A DNA stretch of 64,000 nucleotides from positions 679,993 through 743,992 of the forward strand of contig NMRA01000185.1 in NCBI GenBank assembly GCA_002633005.1. Reading direction: 5' to 3'. Positions 1 to 9,973 of this stretch are shown here, in pieces; position 1 is the stretch's first letter; each line of letters opens with the position of its first letter. This stretch comes from Phoronis australis. Taxonomy: Eukaryota; Phoronida; Phoronidae. The notes beneath the pieces are model-generated. The model was not told the origin of the DNA. It did no database searches and saw nothing but the letters and a program-made list of their open reading frames with translations. The translations under genes were made by a program, and so were the position numbers.

Positions 1-210
1 AGTATAAATGCAAGCTAGCTCCAGCTGCTGGTTGAAATTCTGTGCATCATGTTTGGTGTTTTGAAAATTTGCCCTTTAACGATTCCATCTGTCGATTCTA
101 TGTTACTGTTTCAGATTCATATATACACGTCTGAGTTTTCAGTGTAGAGGCCTCAGAATAAATTTTTAACTGAATTTCTTCTTACAAATGCCACTATTGT
201 CATCTTGCAG

Positions 211-281
211 GGATTCAGAGTTGTTGTTCACCCTTGTCCTTATCTTCTTTGTCACCTGCATCCTCACAATCTGGATCAAAG
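211..281 (+). CDS. Penultimate coding exon of an unidentified membrane protein (partial gene)
   Basis: The exon follows a good acceptor (catcttgcag, ending at 210) and ends before the donor gtttgtg at 282. Read as 1 + 69 + 1 nt it is open and encodes a strongly hydrophobic stretch, with FTLVLIFFVTCILTIWI as a likely single transmembrane helix. It joins in frame to the exon at 485-576, so the helix lies about 35 residues from the C-terminus. The upstream exons lie outside the window. I do not recognise the family; a C-terminally anchored or multi-pass membrane protein both fit. The splice pattern and frame are direct observations; function is unknown. Confidence 0.5.
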
Positions 282-484
282 GTTTGTGTCTGCTCTTGTA
301 AAGACTCCATGCTCTATTGGAATTTAAAGTAGATATAGGCATGCCTTATGTCACGAAAACCAACTGTATAGATACAGTTCTCATTATTTGAACCCAATGG
401 TGGTTTTCTTTGCACTGTATCTTTGGTTTTAGTGTTTCAGTGCTCAATTATATTGTAACTTTTCATAATATTTTACACTTACAG

Positions 485-576
485 GCTACATAGGTACTTC
501 AGTGAGAAATCCAAGAGTAATGCTGTCAAGGATTAAGAAAGGTCTATACTCCAGTGCCACCAGTGTCCATAATTAG
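485..576 (+). CDS. Last coding exon of the same unidentified gene
   Basis: After the acceptor tttacag-like site (ends at 484) the split codon G (g|gc) continues into about 30 codons and a TAG at 574-576. The encoded tail is polar and basic (GYIGTSVRNPRVMLSRIKKG...SVHN) and follows directly on the membrane helix of the previous exon, as in a short cytosolic tail. The 203-nt intron 282-484 has GT-AG ends. Compatible phase across both junctions supports a real gene end. The identity is not recognised. Confidence 0.5.
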
Positions 577-1020
577 CAGATGCCTGAGAGAAAAACAAGG
601 CGTGCACAAACTTCTATACCAATTCTGTTTCATTACATTTAAGTCTTCATCCGATTTTCAGTATGAAACTAAGAAATGGTATTGGGTATAAATTTTATTT
701 ATTAGTACCACAAAGAAATCACATTTATCTGAGTACTAAGTAGTAGACAAAACAAATATATGCATTAGACACATAAAATATGGTGCCTGAGTAAATAATA
801 TAATTTGCTTGATTGCAAGCAAAGTACTGAGATAAAGCAGAACGATTTGCGTCATAACCCTTGCATTGCGAAAATATGTTGGGGTAGGCGCCTTTTGTTG
901 TAGCTGGTACCTTTGTCGAAAGCCAGCACATCATTAGAGCAGACTCTTGCCAGTTCCTCATTTATGACGAAGAAACCAAAAGTCCTGAATGAAAAATAAA
1001 AATAAAAATAAAATTTTCTT
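577..1020 (+). other. Probable 3' UTR of the first gene
   Basis: This is AT-rich noncoding sequence downstream of the stop at 576. It holds several AATAAA hexamers clustered at about 990-1012, which could serve as the polyadenylation signal. No gene is visible on either strand. Confidence 0.3.
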
Positions 1021-1100
1021 CATAGCCACGTATAAGAGAAAAAAATTCTTCATTAACTAGTGTACTTCAAAAGCTGAATACCTTATAGATTGCGAACAGT

Positions 1101-1263
1101 TTGTCCCGTCACCACGCCATCTTTTTGGTCACACCACGTGACCTAAAGAATGTATGTCCGAAAAGATTTCTGCCCTAGACAGGGACGGGGGCAGAAATCT
1201 TTTTGGATTGATGTTCATTAGGTCACGTGATGTGACCAAAAAGATGGTGTGCTGACGGGACAA
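1101..1263. mobile_element. Palindromic MITE, about 163 bp
   Basis: The left end ttgtcccgtcaccacgccat and the reverse complement of the right end (ttgtcccgtcagcacaccat) match with few changes. The match continues through the ctttttggtcaca and cacgtgacctaa blocks, giving arms of roughly 55-70 nt around a short centre at about 1170-1200. It has no coding capacity. This is the usual architecture of a non-autonomous DNA transposon; the superfamily is not clear because a target duplication cannot be delimited. Confidence 0.75.
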
Positions 1264-3240
1264 GCTGTTTGCGATATTTTTCCATGCCTTACTAAAAAGA
1301 TTTATTTATACATACCTTATAGAATATACTGTTGGCAATCCATTGTTATGGCTATTTTGGTATTTATACTTAAATTTCCGATAAACATTAAGCAAAACTC
1401 AAATAAAGAATGTGTTTTATCATTGTGTTTTGTTTAGTTTGACTAAAACCGGACCTTATCATGAACCTGCCAATAATCTATAGATAGTCTTTAATGTCAC
1501 ATGTGTACTGTCAGGGTCGTAATAATGTTTCCACTTCACAATTGCCAACTGCCAAGTAAAGGTTTAGTCCAGTTATCATTAATACCTAATAGCCTGGAAA
1601 TAATTTGTTCACATTTTCTCAATAAGTAACAATTATGAGCATATTTTCAGATAATTTATTTATCTGAGTTTTGGTTTGTCTGAAACATTTATGTTGAGTG
1701 CAAGACCAAATCTCTGTAGCCAGAGCTTTGGAAGGAAAATGGTAAAAGGTTGTTACAAGTGTCATGTCAGCAGTGTTTTCTTTCACAGAGTCACATGTGT
1801 GCATAATGAGGGTGCTGAACTGGATTTCCAAAACTGTCTTTATAAGAAATACTCACAGGCATAAGCAAAATACAGGTGACAGGTTGCTTCTTATAGATCT
1901 TTTCAGTGTAGCGGACACTCCTCAGCATCTGCCACAGGTACACTCTAATGACAATCACAGCTTGTGATACCCACCACCCCAGAGTATGAACACAGCAAGT
2001 TGAATACAATGCCCTCATCCTCAGATATACTTATGTGAGGCTGAAAAAATCAAACCACATTAAATTTGAGTTGTAGTTTAAACATGACCTCAACATGAAG
2101 GGGAATGTTGTTTTCATAGTTGTAAACTGGTTGTTGTTCTTCAAAAAGCCAGTGGTCCATTATTAAAGAAGTTTTAAGACAGTAAAATTTTCAGCATTTC
2201 ATGTGGCTTTTTAGTGATACATAGCAAATCTATTTTATTGCAGGTTTTCAGTTTTGTTACTTATGAAGCTTGTGTGATTACTGATGAAAGAAAACAATAA
2301 GAATGACTTGATAACACAAAAGTTATGTAGAATCGGCTCTATTGCGTTAACAAACGAGAGTTCCAAGCATACCTGCACGTGAAAAGACCGAACATCGATT
2401 GCCACCTAAGCCCATTCCTCTGCACATGGCTCAGTACTCCAATCATGTCGTCACTGTTGCCTGAGTATTGTTATTATTGGTGAAGTGGTGATGCACATTA
2501 CGATGAACCTTTAAAAACATGGTAATCACATAAAATGCCAATCTGTGCAGTACATAGATAACATTGATCATTCCATAGGATACACAGTTTCGCAAAAAAG
2601 TGTGAGTGTACCTGAAATTGAAACTTCAGTGTTCTACCTGTTTCCAGACTAATTAAGTTTAGTTCCTGTGTTAACTTGCCAATACTGATGCTAGAAGTCT
2701 GTAACAGCTGACATTCAAGGATAGATGATTTTTCGAAGCACTCTTTAGGCCCTCTGCCATGTAAACTGATCGATTGTGTTCTTGATAAAGTGAGTCTGCA
2801 AAGGCCTAGTCGCACATTCAAGAAAGGGTACATTAGTTAAAAGCAAGCACTGTCATTAACCTTCCCCTGTCCCTAACCCTTTATTTACCCAATCGAGACC
2901 ATACCTCTGATAATGAAAGATGTAACCTGCTCGACCTTTATTAAATGCTCCTACTGAACCGGCTTTGGCTTATACCCTTTTGCCTTAGAGGAGGTCCCAT
3001 ACATAGTATATTGTCCTGTAATGATATGACCACTCCCAGTGTCCTGCAATTTGAGAACCAGATTTCTTAACTGAATAACAGGCATCAAATTTGTTGCATC
3101 CCATTCCCAACCATGGTTTTGTACGATCTCACTTTTCTCGCAAGAAGCTTCAGCCTTCCGGCACTTCCCAAGTTTGCTTGCATTCAATCCGAGGCTTCAT
3201 CGCTGATCCAGTGATTTGTGTTCAAGTGGACTAGCTAGCT
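1264..3240. other. Intergenic, no feature recognised
   Basis: This is AT-rich sequence with only short overlapping ORFs on both strands. None has domain-like content or flanking splice signals that agree. Confidence 0.4.
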
Positions 3241-3246
3241 GACTAG

Positions 3247-3680
3247 TCAGTGGTGGATTTAGAGGGGGGCTATGGCCTCCCTAAAATTCTCCCAGCTCTC
3301 ATTTGGCAGTTCCGGGGTGCAAATGTTTGGCGAACTAAATCCTGTTTAATACTCTGCCCTGTTCCCCCCAACTCAAAATCCTGGATCTGCTCCAGGGGCA
3401 GATCCAGGATTTTGAGTTGGGGGGGGGGGGCAGGGCACAGGAATAACCAGAATTTTACGACATGCGCGTGCCCAGCCTGATGTAGGTATGCGGGGGTCTC
3501 GAATTTTTGGGTTTGTGGACCTTATTACTTAAAAAAACATAGAAGGTATATGGGGTTTATTCAAGGGGCATATGCTAGCCAGCAATTCGCACCCTGAACT
3601 GCCAAATGGTATCTGGGAGAATTTTAGGGGGCCAGGGCCCCCCTTAAATTCTCCAATGTGCCCCTGCTAGTACAATATAC
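3247..3680. repeat. Composite of head-to-head MITE copies (cagtggYggatttag family) with an inserted fragment of a second MITE
   Basis: One copy runs from cagtggtggatttagagggg at 3247 to a cagatccaggattttgag motif. That motif is immediately mirrored at about 3363-3417, so two copies meet head to head and form a perfect stem. The ctcccag...tttggcagt block near 3288-3313 recurs inverted near 3596-3623. Inside the second copy, 3461-3535 matches the catgcgcgc MITE family also seen at 53818 and 63572. Relatives of the first family are at 16421 and 25305. No gene is present. Confidence 0.6.
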
Positions 3681-5074
3681 AAGTAGAGTATAGAGTACCT
3701 GGTGATAGACGCTTTTCATATGGCAATGAAAAACCATGAATGGTTTTGCAATTCAAGTCCAAAGTCTGAAAACTGCCAGCAGGTAGAAATTCAACTCACG
3801 ACCATCGAGTGACAAACAGGGTCTATCCAACCACAATAACATTACACTCTTTTTCAGTCACAGCATTGATAGGCCTAGGGCTAGCCTTGGTACAAATCTG
3901 TATACTAAATATACTACCCTGGCTGTGTGAATTTCGGATTCTATTGAAGAAAAACACACAGTGGTACCTAGCTGTTTTTGATACCGCTAGCTGACTGGCT
4001 AGGGTAGCACTGCAGACTCGACTCGAGCACGATTACTATCGAATTCAGTACGCAATTTTCCCACAGATAATGGTTTCATCTAATTCTAAGGGTAATATTT
4101 AGACTGTTAAGCTCATACAGGGAGCAATATCGTCATAAAAATGTTCAAGAAACGAATAAATTACCTGGTTAAGGCGAACTTCTCTTCTTCGAAGCAGTAC
4201 CAGAAACAGCTGACTATTGGTCTCGAGTTGCCGAAAGGTCAAACCGCACAGCATTATGGGCAACATTCGTTTGTTTTGATCACGCAGATTTTAAGAAAAT
4301 AAAAAATAAAAGAAAAAATATGTACTGGCAGCAGATCGAACCCATACTTACGAAAAGTTCTAATTAAGTGTCAGAGAGTACGTTTCAATGGTTTTTATGC
4401 AGATTCACGACGTTTTTAAAACGTCTAAAAATGGATCATATGACTTTAAGTCAAACGCTGGCATTTGCTTACTTGAGTTAGAGAGGTTGACAGTGGATTA
4501 AAGTTCCAACTGTCACACATACAGGATAGTGTCCTGACCTGGATGCCGCATCGTCTGGCTAAAATACCACCTGCCAGAGCGTTAGTAACACCACTAGCCA
4601 AGCTGAAGTCTGAGAGTGACGAAGGCAATGCCATTAACTCAAGTGAGTATTTGACTTATTTTTTCTGTATTTTATTTAGCACTGTACTTGACAATAAAAG
4701 GAACATGTCTTCGCACTGCTTTCCTACACATAATATTGACAATATAATAACATTATAATTACTAGTAATAATATTATAAAAAAGCATGACTGGCCTCAAA
4801 AATTTCCTGGTCAAAATAAAAAAGAATTTGTCATAAATATTTCAAAGATCACCGGCCATCGATATGAATCAGCTAAATCATGGAACAGTTGGCCAAAGGC
4901 CAAGTCTGTCAAAGTTTGTTTCTAACACTACTCAACGGGTCAGCACTCATATCGGGCACTTCTGTCATGTAATGATGTGGAATGATAAGGTTGGATACAA
5001 CCGGATGGTTGATTTGGTCTAGTTTACAACACAAGCTTTGAGATAGTGAGTATGAAGAAAAGTTCCTCTAAGTT
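3681..5074. other. Intergenic, no feature recognised
   Basis: Unique-looking AT-rich sequence between the composite repeat and the carrier gene. There are no convincing coding, RNA or transposon signatures. Confidence 0.4.
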
Positions 5075-5956
5075 TTAAGTTCTTTTCAGTAGATATTCTA
5101 TAACAGCATCATAAACAATCAACATAATAGCGCCACCTGGTCCTAGACGCATCACTTTAGGAACTAAGCCTTTGTATAAAGCTGCAAACCCTTCTTCTTT
5201 ATAGATTAATTTCATAGTTGCAAAGCATGTCTTGTATTTAATATGTACAGGATCTGGCTGGGGCCCTTGAATTCTGCTTTTGGCCACATCAAATGGGATG
5301 TTGACACATGATGCTAAAGTCCCTCCGGTCAGCCCGATCAGGAACCTCTGAAATAAGTCCGCATGCTTATTGGATTGCTTTGGAAAGTAGCCTTTAACGT
5401 TGTGGTAAAAGCTAAAATAGACCATGTTGAATACACCATTGCGACCTAGGGTTGATGTGAGACCCTTGTTTAAACCCTTACCACCAAAACCATTAGCTTT
5501 CACAATTTCTCTTGCTGTTGTGAAAGCACTGTTCTGTTGCGATATGGAAATCTCTTTTTCGGCTTGAAGCTTAACTTTAACAACTTCAAATGGATTGATA
5601 ACTATGGCCTCAGTAAGTCCTGCGCACAACCCAGCCAAGGTAAAGGTCATGACCCCAGGTGTAGTGCTACCAAACATGAACAGTTTCTTGTACTGTTCAA
5701 ACGTAAAGAATTTAACAGCTCTCTTTGGTGTTTCGGCAAGAATTGGTGGTAGTATTCCTTTATAGAAGGACAATAGACCCTCAGCCTTGTACATCTTCCT
5801 GGCGCAGTCTGCAACGGATGTGTATCCCGCACGACCTTGCTGGACTTGGAAACGAGTCTTGATCAAATCTAAAGGGTGCATGAGGGAAACTTCAACGAAA
5901 CCTGCAGCACCTCCAGCACTAAACTGCATGGCACCTAACTTTGCAGTGCTGCTCAT
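5075..5956 (-). CDS. SLC25A21: Mitochondrial 2-oxodicarboxylate carrier, SLC25A21-like, intronless
   Basis: A single uninterrupted ORF of 293 codons encodes a complete mitochondrial carrier. Members of this family exchange 2-oxoadipate and 2-oxoglutarate across the inner mitochondrial membrane in lysine and tryptophan catabolism. The three ~100-residue repeats are each marked by the PX[D/E]XX[K/R] signature: PLDLIK at residue 28, PFEVVK at 122 and PFDVAK at 221. Motifs such as ETPKRAVKFF (about 75-84) and LGPGGAIM (about 271-278) fit the oxodicarboxylate branch. The length is close to the usual ~299 residues. The start is the first Met of the ORF, directly before the domain. Vertebrate orthologues are multi-exonic, so the lack of introns suggests a retrocopy or lineage-wide intron loss; the open frame argues for function. 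The family is certain; the exact orthologue is likely. Confidence 0.9.
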   Translation of the reverse strand: MSSTAKLGAMQFSAGGAAGFVEVSLMHPLDLIKTRFQVQQGRAGYTSVADCARKMYKAEGLLSFYKGILPPILAETPKRAVKFFTFEQYKKLFMFGSTTPGVMTFTLAGLCAGLTEAIVINPFEVVKVKLQAEKEISISQQNSAFTTAREIVKANGFGGKGLNKGLTSTLGRNGVFNMVYFSFYHNVKGYFPKQSNKHADLFQRFLIGLTGGTLASCVNIPFDVAKSRIQGPQPDPVHIKYKTCFATMKLIYKEEGFAALYKGLVPKVMRLGPGGAIMLIVYDAVIEYLLKRT

Positions 5957-6130
5957 GATTAATGTAATTCAAGAAAACGTAGGAATTCAGTAAATGCACT
6001 ATAAATAACTTTTGACTGTTTCACGCCCCCTTTTTCTGTTCTATGTGAAGACCTCGCGTACAGTTTGGCAAACGGTCTTAAGCTCTCCACTTGCTTGTCT
6101 GTATTGTCCCACTCGGAATGAGTTTACACA
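5957..6130 (-). promoter_or_regulatory. Putative proximal promoter of the carrier gene
   Basis: Upstream of the ATG on the minus strand there is a TATA-like ttatttata at about 6001-6009 and a gggggcgtg GC-box-like element about 20 nt farther upstream. The spacing is plausible for a short 5' UTR, but this is a motif-level inference only. Confidence 0.25.
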
Positions 6131-6842
6131 CAATAGAGTTGTCGAAATCCAGCTAAGATTCGTAGCACAATCTACAACATCCAACAATTTGGAGAATGTG
6201 TACCGTACTGGAGTCGAGCACCTTCATGTGATTGGCTCAAATCGTGTGAGAAAAGATAATATCAAGGTTACTTCAAATAATCATTATAACATTAAGCAAT
6301 TTTACCTCTTTCTTATACAATAGTGGAGTTTCTTTTAAATTTTATGATGTTGAATTATAGCTTGTATATTAATTGTGTATATTTATGCCATTCAAATGGA
6401 GAAAACGGATCAGAGTGCATTGACTTTTCAAGGAAATTTCCGTGCTCTTTTGCTTCTGGAATTACGATTACAAGGTGCTCTATTTTGCTCACCGGCAGAA
6501 TTTCGAAAGGTGCTCCAGCTTATGGATTCCAGTAGCCGAAGAGGATATTAGTAACTGGCTAGGTACTGTCACTGCTGTGAATAGGTGCTCTTGCATATAT
6601 TCCTTCAGTCTCGAAAGGTGCTTGTGTTTATGGTGGTGTACACTCCAATGCTCATCACACAAAGCACAGCCAAGTAGTCTATTGACTCGAGTACACACCG
6701 GTGGCGGTGACCTTCTTATTCTTCTTCCGACCAACTTTGAGGCTTAATAACTCCAAATTGGGTGCAGGTACAGTCTTTAAATTCAGCATATGACTTTTGA
6801 CAGTATGTTAATTTTGATTGGTTATATAATCATATTCCATAT
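6131..6842. other. Intergenic, with scattered aaggtgct motifs
   Basis: No gene is recognised. The motif aaggtgct recurs at about 6472, 6508 and 6616, resembling the core of the minisatellite at 8139-9090. The copies are too few and irregular to call an array. Confidence 0.3.
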
Positions 6843-7612
6843 TGCACCGGAAGAGGTCGTTTGGTGCAAAGGTCATATAATTTTCAAAATGTTACTCCTC
6901 CTTCAGTTTTAAAGCTATCTTTTTCAAATTCGGTGCACAGGTATAAGTCAACATGACAATTTAAAAAATTACTTTTCTAAGTAATCGGTTAATCCAATCA
7001 GGTGAAATAGGTCAAAGGTCATTTGGTGCAAACTAAAATTTTGAGCTAGACACTTCAAATTGACAGGTCTGATTGCCACAGGTAAATCAAATCAGAATCC
7101 AAAGTTTCAGATCATTTAGTGCAAACATGGGGTCATTAGGTGCATTTTTCTTCTGAAAATTGGACCTTTTCAATCGGCAAGTATTCTGATGTGTCAACCG
7201 TTAGACAACTGTGATTCTCAGCATTAAACACATTTTCCATGGGCTTTGTAATAATTCTCCCAAAGATGCTTAAAATGCACCGGATGAGGTCAATTAGTGC
7301 AAAGATCATGTAACGTTCAAAATGTTATATGTCTTGCGTTTTTTAAGGAATTCTTTTCAATTTCAGCACACTGGTATAAGTCAACATGCCAATTGAATAC
7401 CCTACTTTACTTTGCAATAGGCCTAACCAATCATAAAAAATAGGTCAAAGGTCATTGAGTGCAAACTAAAATTTTGAGGTAGAGACTTCAGAATTACGTA
7501 TCTGTTTACTAAGTGCGATTGAGTTTGAATTCTAAATTTTCAGGTCATTTGGTGCACCCATGGGGTCATTAGGTGCATTTTTCTTCTGAAAGTTTGACCA
7601 CTTCATTCATCT
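6843..7612 (+). repeat. Diverged tandem duplication, period about 415 bp
   Basis: Two direct copies (about 6843-7190 and 7265-7612) share ordered blocks: tgcaccggaWgaggtc, ggtataagtcaacatg, aataggtcaaaggtcatt, gtgcaaactaaaattttgag and ggggtcattaggtgcatttt. The order and spacing are preserved but identity is moderate, so the duplication is old. Both copies are unusually rich in ggtca and ggtgca words. No ORF is conserved. Confidence 0.7.
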
Positions 7613-7643
7613 TATATTCTGAAGTGCTTAAAGTAAAACATCT

Positions 7644-8138
7644 GTGGATCGTTAAGTTTTACAGGCTATCAATTCGAACACGAATACAGTGATGAAGAAA
7701 TACTAGAGAGGCGCCATGAACAAGCTCAGACAACGGAACGTACGGAGTTATTTGGTAAGCCGGCATTCGTCAGGCACGGTCGACGTCTGCAGGCCACAGA
7801 CATGGAGATGTTTCACGGCCTCATACTTCCTATTTACAGCGTACATTTCATTCTTCACTACCATGAGCCACTTCCTAAGCATTGCGGACTCTCGAGGAAG
7901 TAAAGAAACGTTATACCCGCTTTTCTCGCAGCTGCTTAGTTCGGACAAGCACCGCAGCATAGCGGCATTCACTCTGCATATGAACCACTGACGTCGCTAG
8001 CGTTGTTTCTCACCTTCCTCACAGGTTAACGCGACACCTGTTGGCAAGGTAAGGTCGACCGTACGCACGGCGATGTGGATATAGACCGATTAAGACGGCA
8101 AGAAAGACTAATTAATTGGGTGGCATTCTCCTTTAACG
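7644..8138 (+). repeat. Dispersed repeat family, copy A
   Basis: This is homologous over most of its length to copies at 15246-15634 and 62469-63060 (both inverted relative to it). Copy A begins at gtggatcgttaag, includes the last part of the exon-like segment (GYQFEHEYSDEE in frame), then a conserved donor ttg|gtaagc at 7755, and ends in gggtggcattctccttt. It abuts the minisatellite directly. See copy C for the fuller version. Confidence 0.75.
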
Positions 8139-9090
8139 TTCTAGCATAAGGTGCTCCCATTTTTACATTGTCCTAGCATAAGGTGCTCCCATTTAAACAT
8201 TCCCCTAGCATAAGGTGCTCCCATTTAATATTCTAACATAAGGTGCTCCCATTTTTACATTGTCCTAGCATAGGGTGCTCCCATTTTAACATTATCCTAG
8301 CATAAGGTCCTCCCATTTTAACATTCCCTAGGATAAGGTGCTCCCAGTTTAGCATTCTCGTTGCAGAAGGTGCTCCCATTTTAACATTCTCCTAGCATAA
8401 GTTGCTCCCATTTTAACATTCTCATAGCATAAGGTGCTCCCATTTAACATTCTCCTAGCATAAGGTGCTCATATTTTAACATTCTCATAGCAAAAGGTGC
8501 CCCCATTTTAACATTTTCCTAGCATATTGTGCTCCCATTTTAACATTCTCTTGGCATAAGGTGCTCACATTTTTACATTCTCGTAGCATGAGGTGCTCCC
8601 ATTTTAACATTTGCATAGCTTGAGGTGTTCCCATTTTGATATTCTCATGGCATGAGGTGCTCCCATTTTGACATTTTCATGGGATGAGGTGCTCCCATTT
8701 TGACATTCTCATGGCATGAGGTGCTCCCATTTGGACATTCTCATGGCATGTTAACATTCCCGTAGCATAAGGTGCTCCCACTTTTACATTCTCAGATAAT
8801 ATAAGGTGCTCACATTTTGACATTCTCGTGGCATAAGGTGCTCCCATTTTGACGTTGTTGTAGCATAAGGTGCTCCCATTTTGACATTCGCGTGGCATGA
8901 GGTGCTTCCATTTTGACATTGTTGTAGCATAAGGTGCTCCCATTTTGACATTCTCGGGACATAAGGTGCTCTCATTTTTACATTCTTGTAGCTTAAGGTG
9001 CATACATTTTAACATTCTCGTAGCGTGAGGTACACCCATTTTTACAGTCTCATGGCATAAGTTGCTCCCATTTTGACTTTTTAATTTGAT
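8139..9090 (+). repeat. Minisatellite, about 30 units of ~32 bp
   Basis: The unit is approximately aaggtgctcccattttaaca plus ttctcctagcat. Units in the left half carry ctagcataagg and ttaacatt; units in the right half more often carry atggcatgagg and ttgacatt, giving two variant domains. Unit length fluctuates by a few bases. A minus-strand reading at 8677-9039 stays open for 120 codons with a 32-residue periodicity only because 3 x 32 nt is a whole number of codons, so it is not a gene. It starts at the end of repeat copy A. Confidence 0.9.
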
Positions 9091-9468
9091 AAGCTGCTTT
9101 CAGTTTGGCATTGTCATAACATAAAGAGCTTTCAATTTGTCAATTACTTTATTCAGTCTTCTAAATTTCAGATGTTTGATGTCTTCCGACATATGTAAAG
9201 CTTTTGGTGGATGGGGAATTTCCCATGGACTTCTCGAAGTGTCCAGTGAAAAAAGAAGTAATGGAATCCATAAAAGGCACCAAAAAATAGTGTGTCTGAG
9301 ACAGGTATAACGTCTCCTTTCATTTATGTGTGACAAAGACCAAGGAGAAATGCCATATTTATGTTTTAGAATCTGTCAACTTACAACTGTATTGACAGTG
9401 CATTGGTAAATTTAAAAGTACTTAGTATGCTGCCTAAAAAGCAAAGGTGTGATACTTAACTATTAACC
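9091..9468. other. Intergenic, no feature recognised
   Basis: Degenerate minisatellite-like words fade out by about 9140. The rest is unassigned AT-rich sequence. Confidence 0.35.
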
Positions 9469-9973
9469 ACCACCATCGCAAAAGGTACCCGCTCATCCAA
9501 AACCTTTACGGCAAACAGATGGCGCTGGATGCAATGATGCTTTACTAACAGGCAGCGCTGCTTACACTCATGTGACATTCTTGTGTGAACTGAATCTTGT
9601 GTTGATAGAACATAAAATACAGACGTTTCTACTTGGTGAACCATCAGCTGCCGTGTCGTGCCACGGCCAGTCCGGTCTGCTGGGCTCAGTGTTGTTGGCG
9701 AACGAGACACTGAACGAAAAAGAAAATATCGCAGAGAATAAAACCTAACATGTATATCACCATGTATAATTCAAGCATAATTTAAAAAATATAGTGGTTA
9801 TATTTCAACCTAATTAAAATTATAGTTGTGAAGTTGCCAAAATCTCGCCGGGCGGAAAAGTGGCCGGGCCCGGATTAGTAGCCTCACCATGGTCACGTTC
9901 ATTGAATATATATTTTACCCCAGCGTTTAGGCCGAGCAACCACAACAGCGTATATTATTAACACTTTCATCTT

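Noticed and set aside
8139-9090. Regular repeats that could be mistaken for a CRISPR array or a repeat protein gene
   Set aside because: Units are contiguous, with no unique spacers, in an animal genome. The open minus-strand reading reflects the 32-bp period and not selection on a protein.
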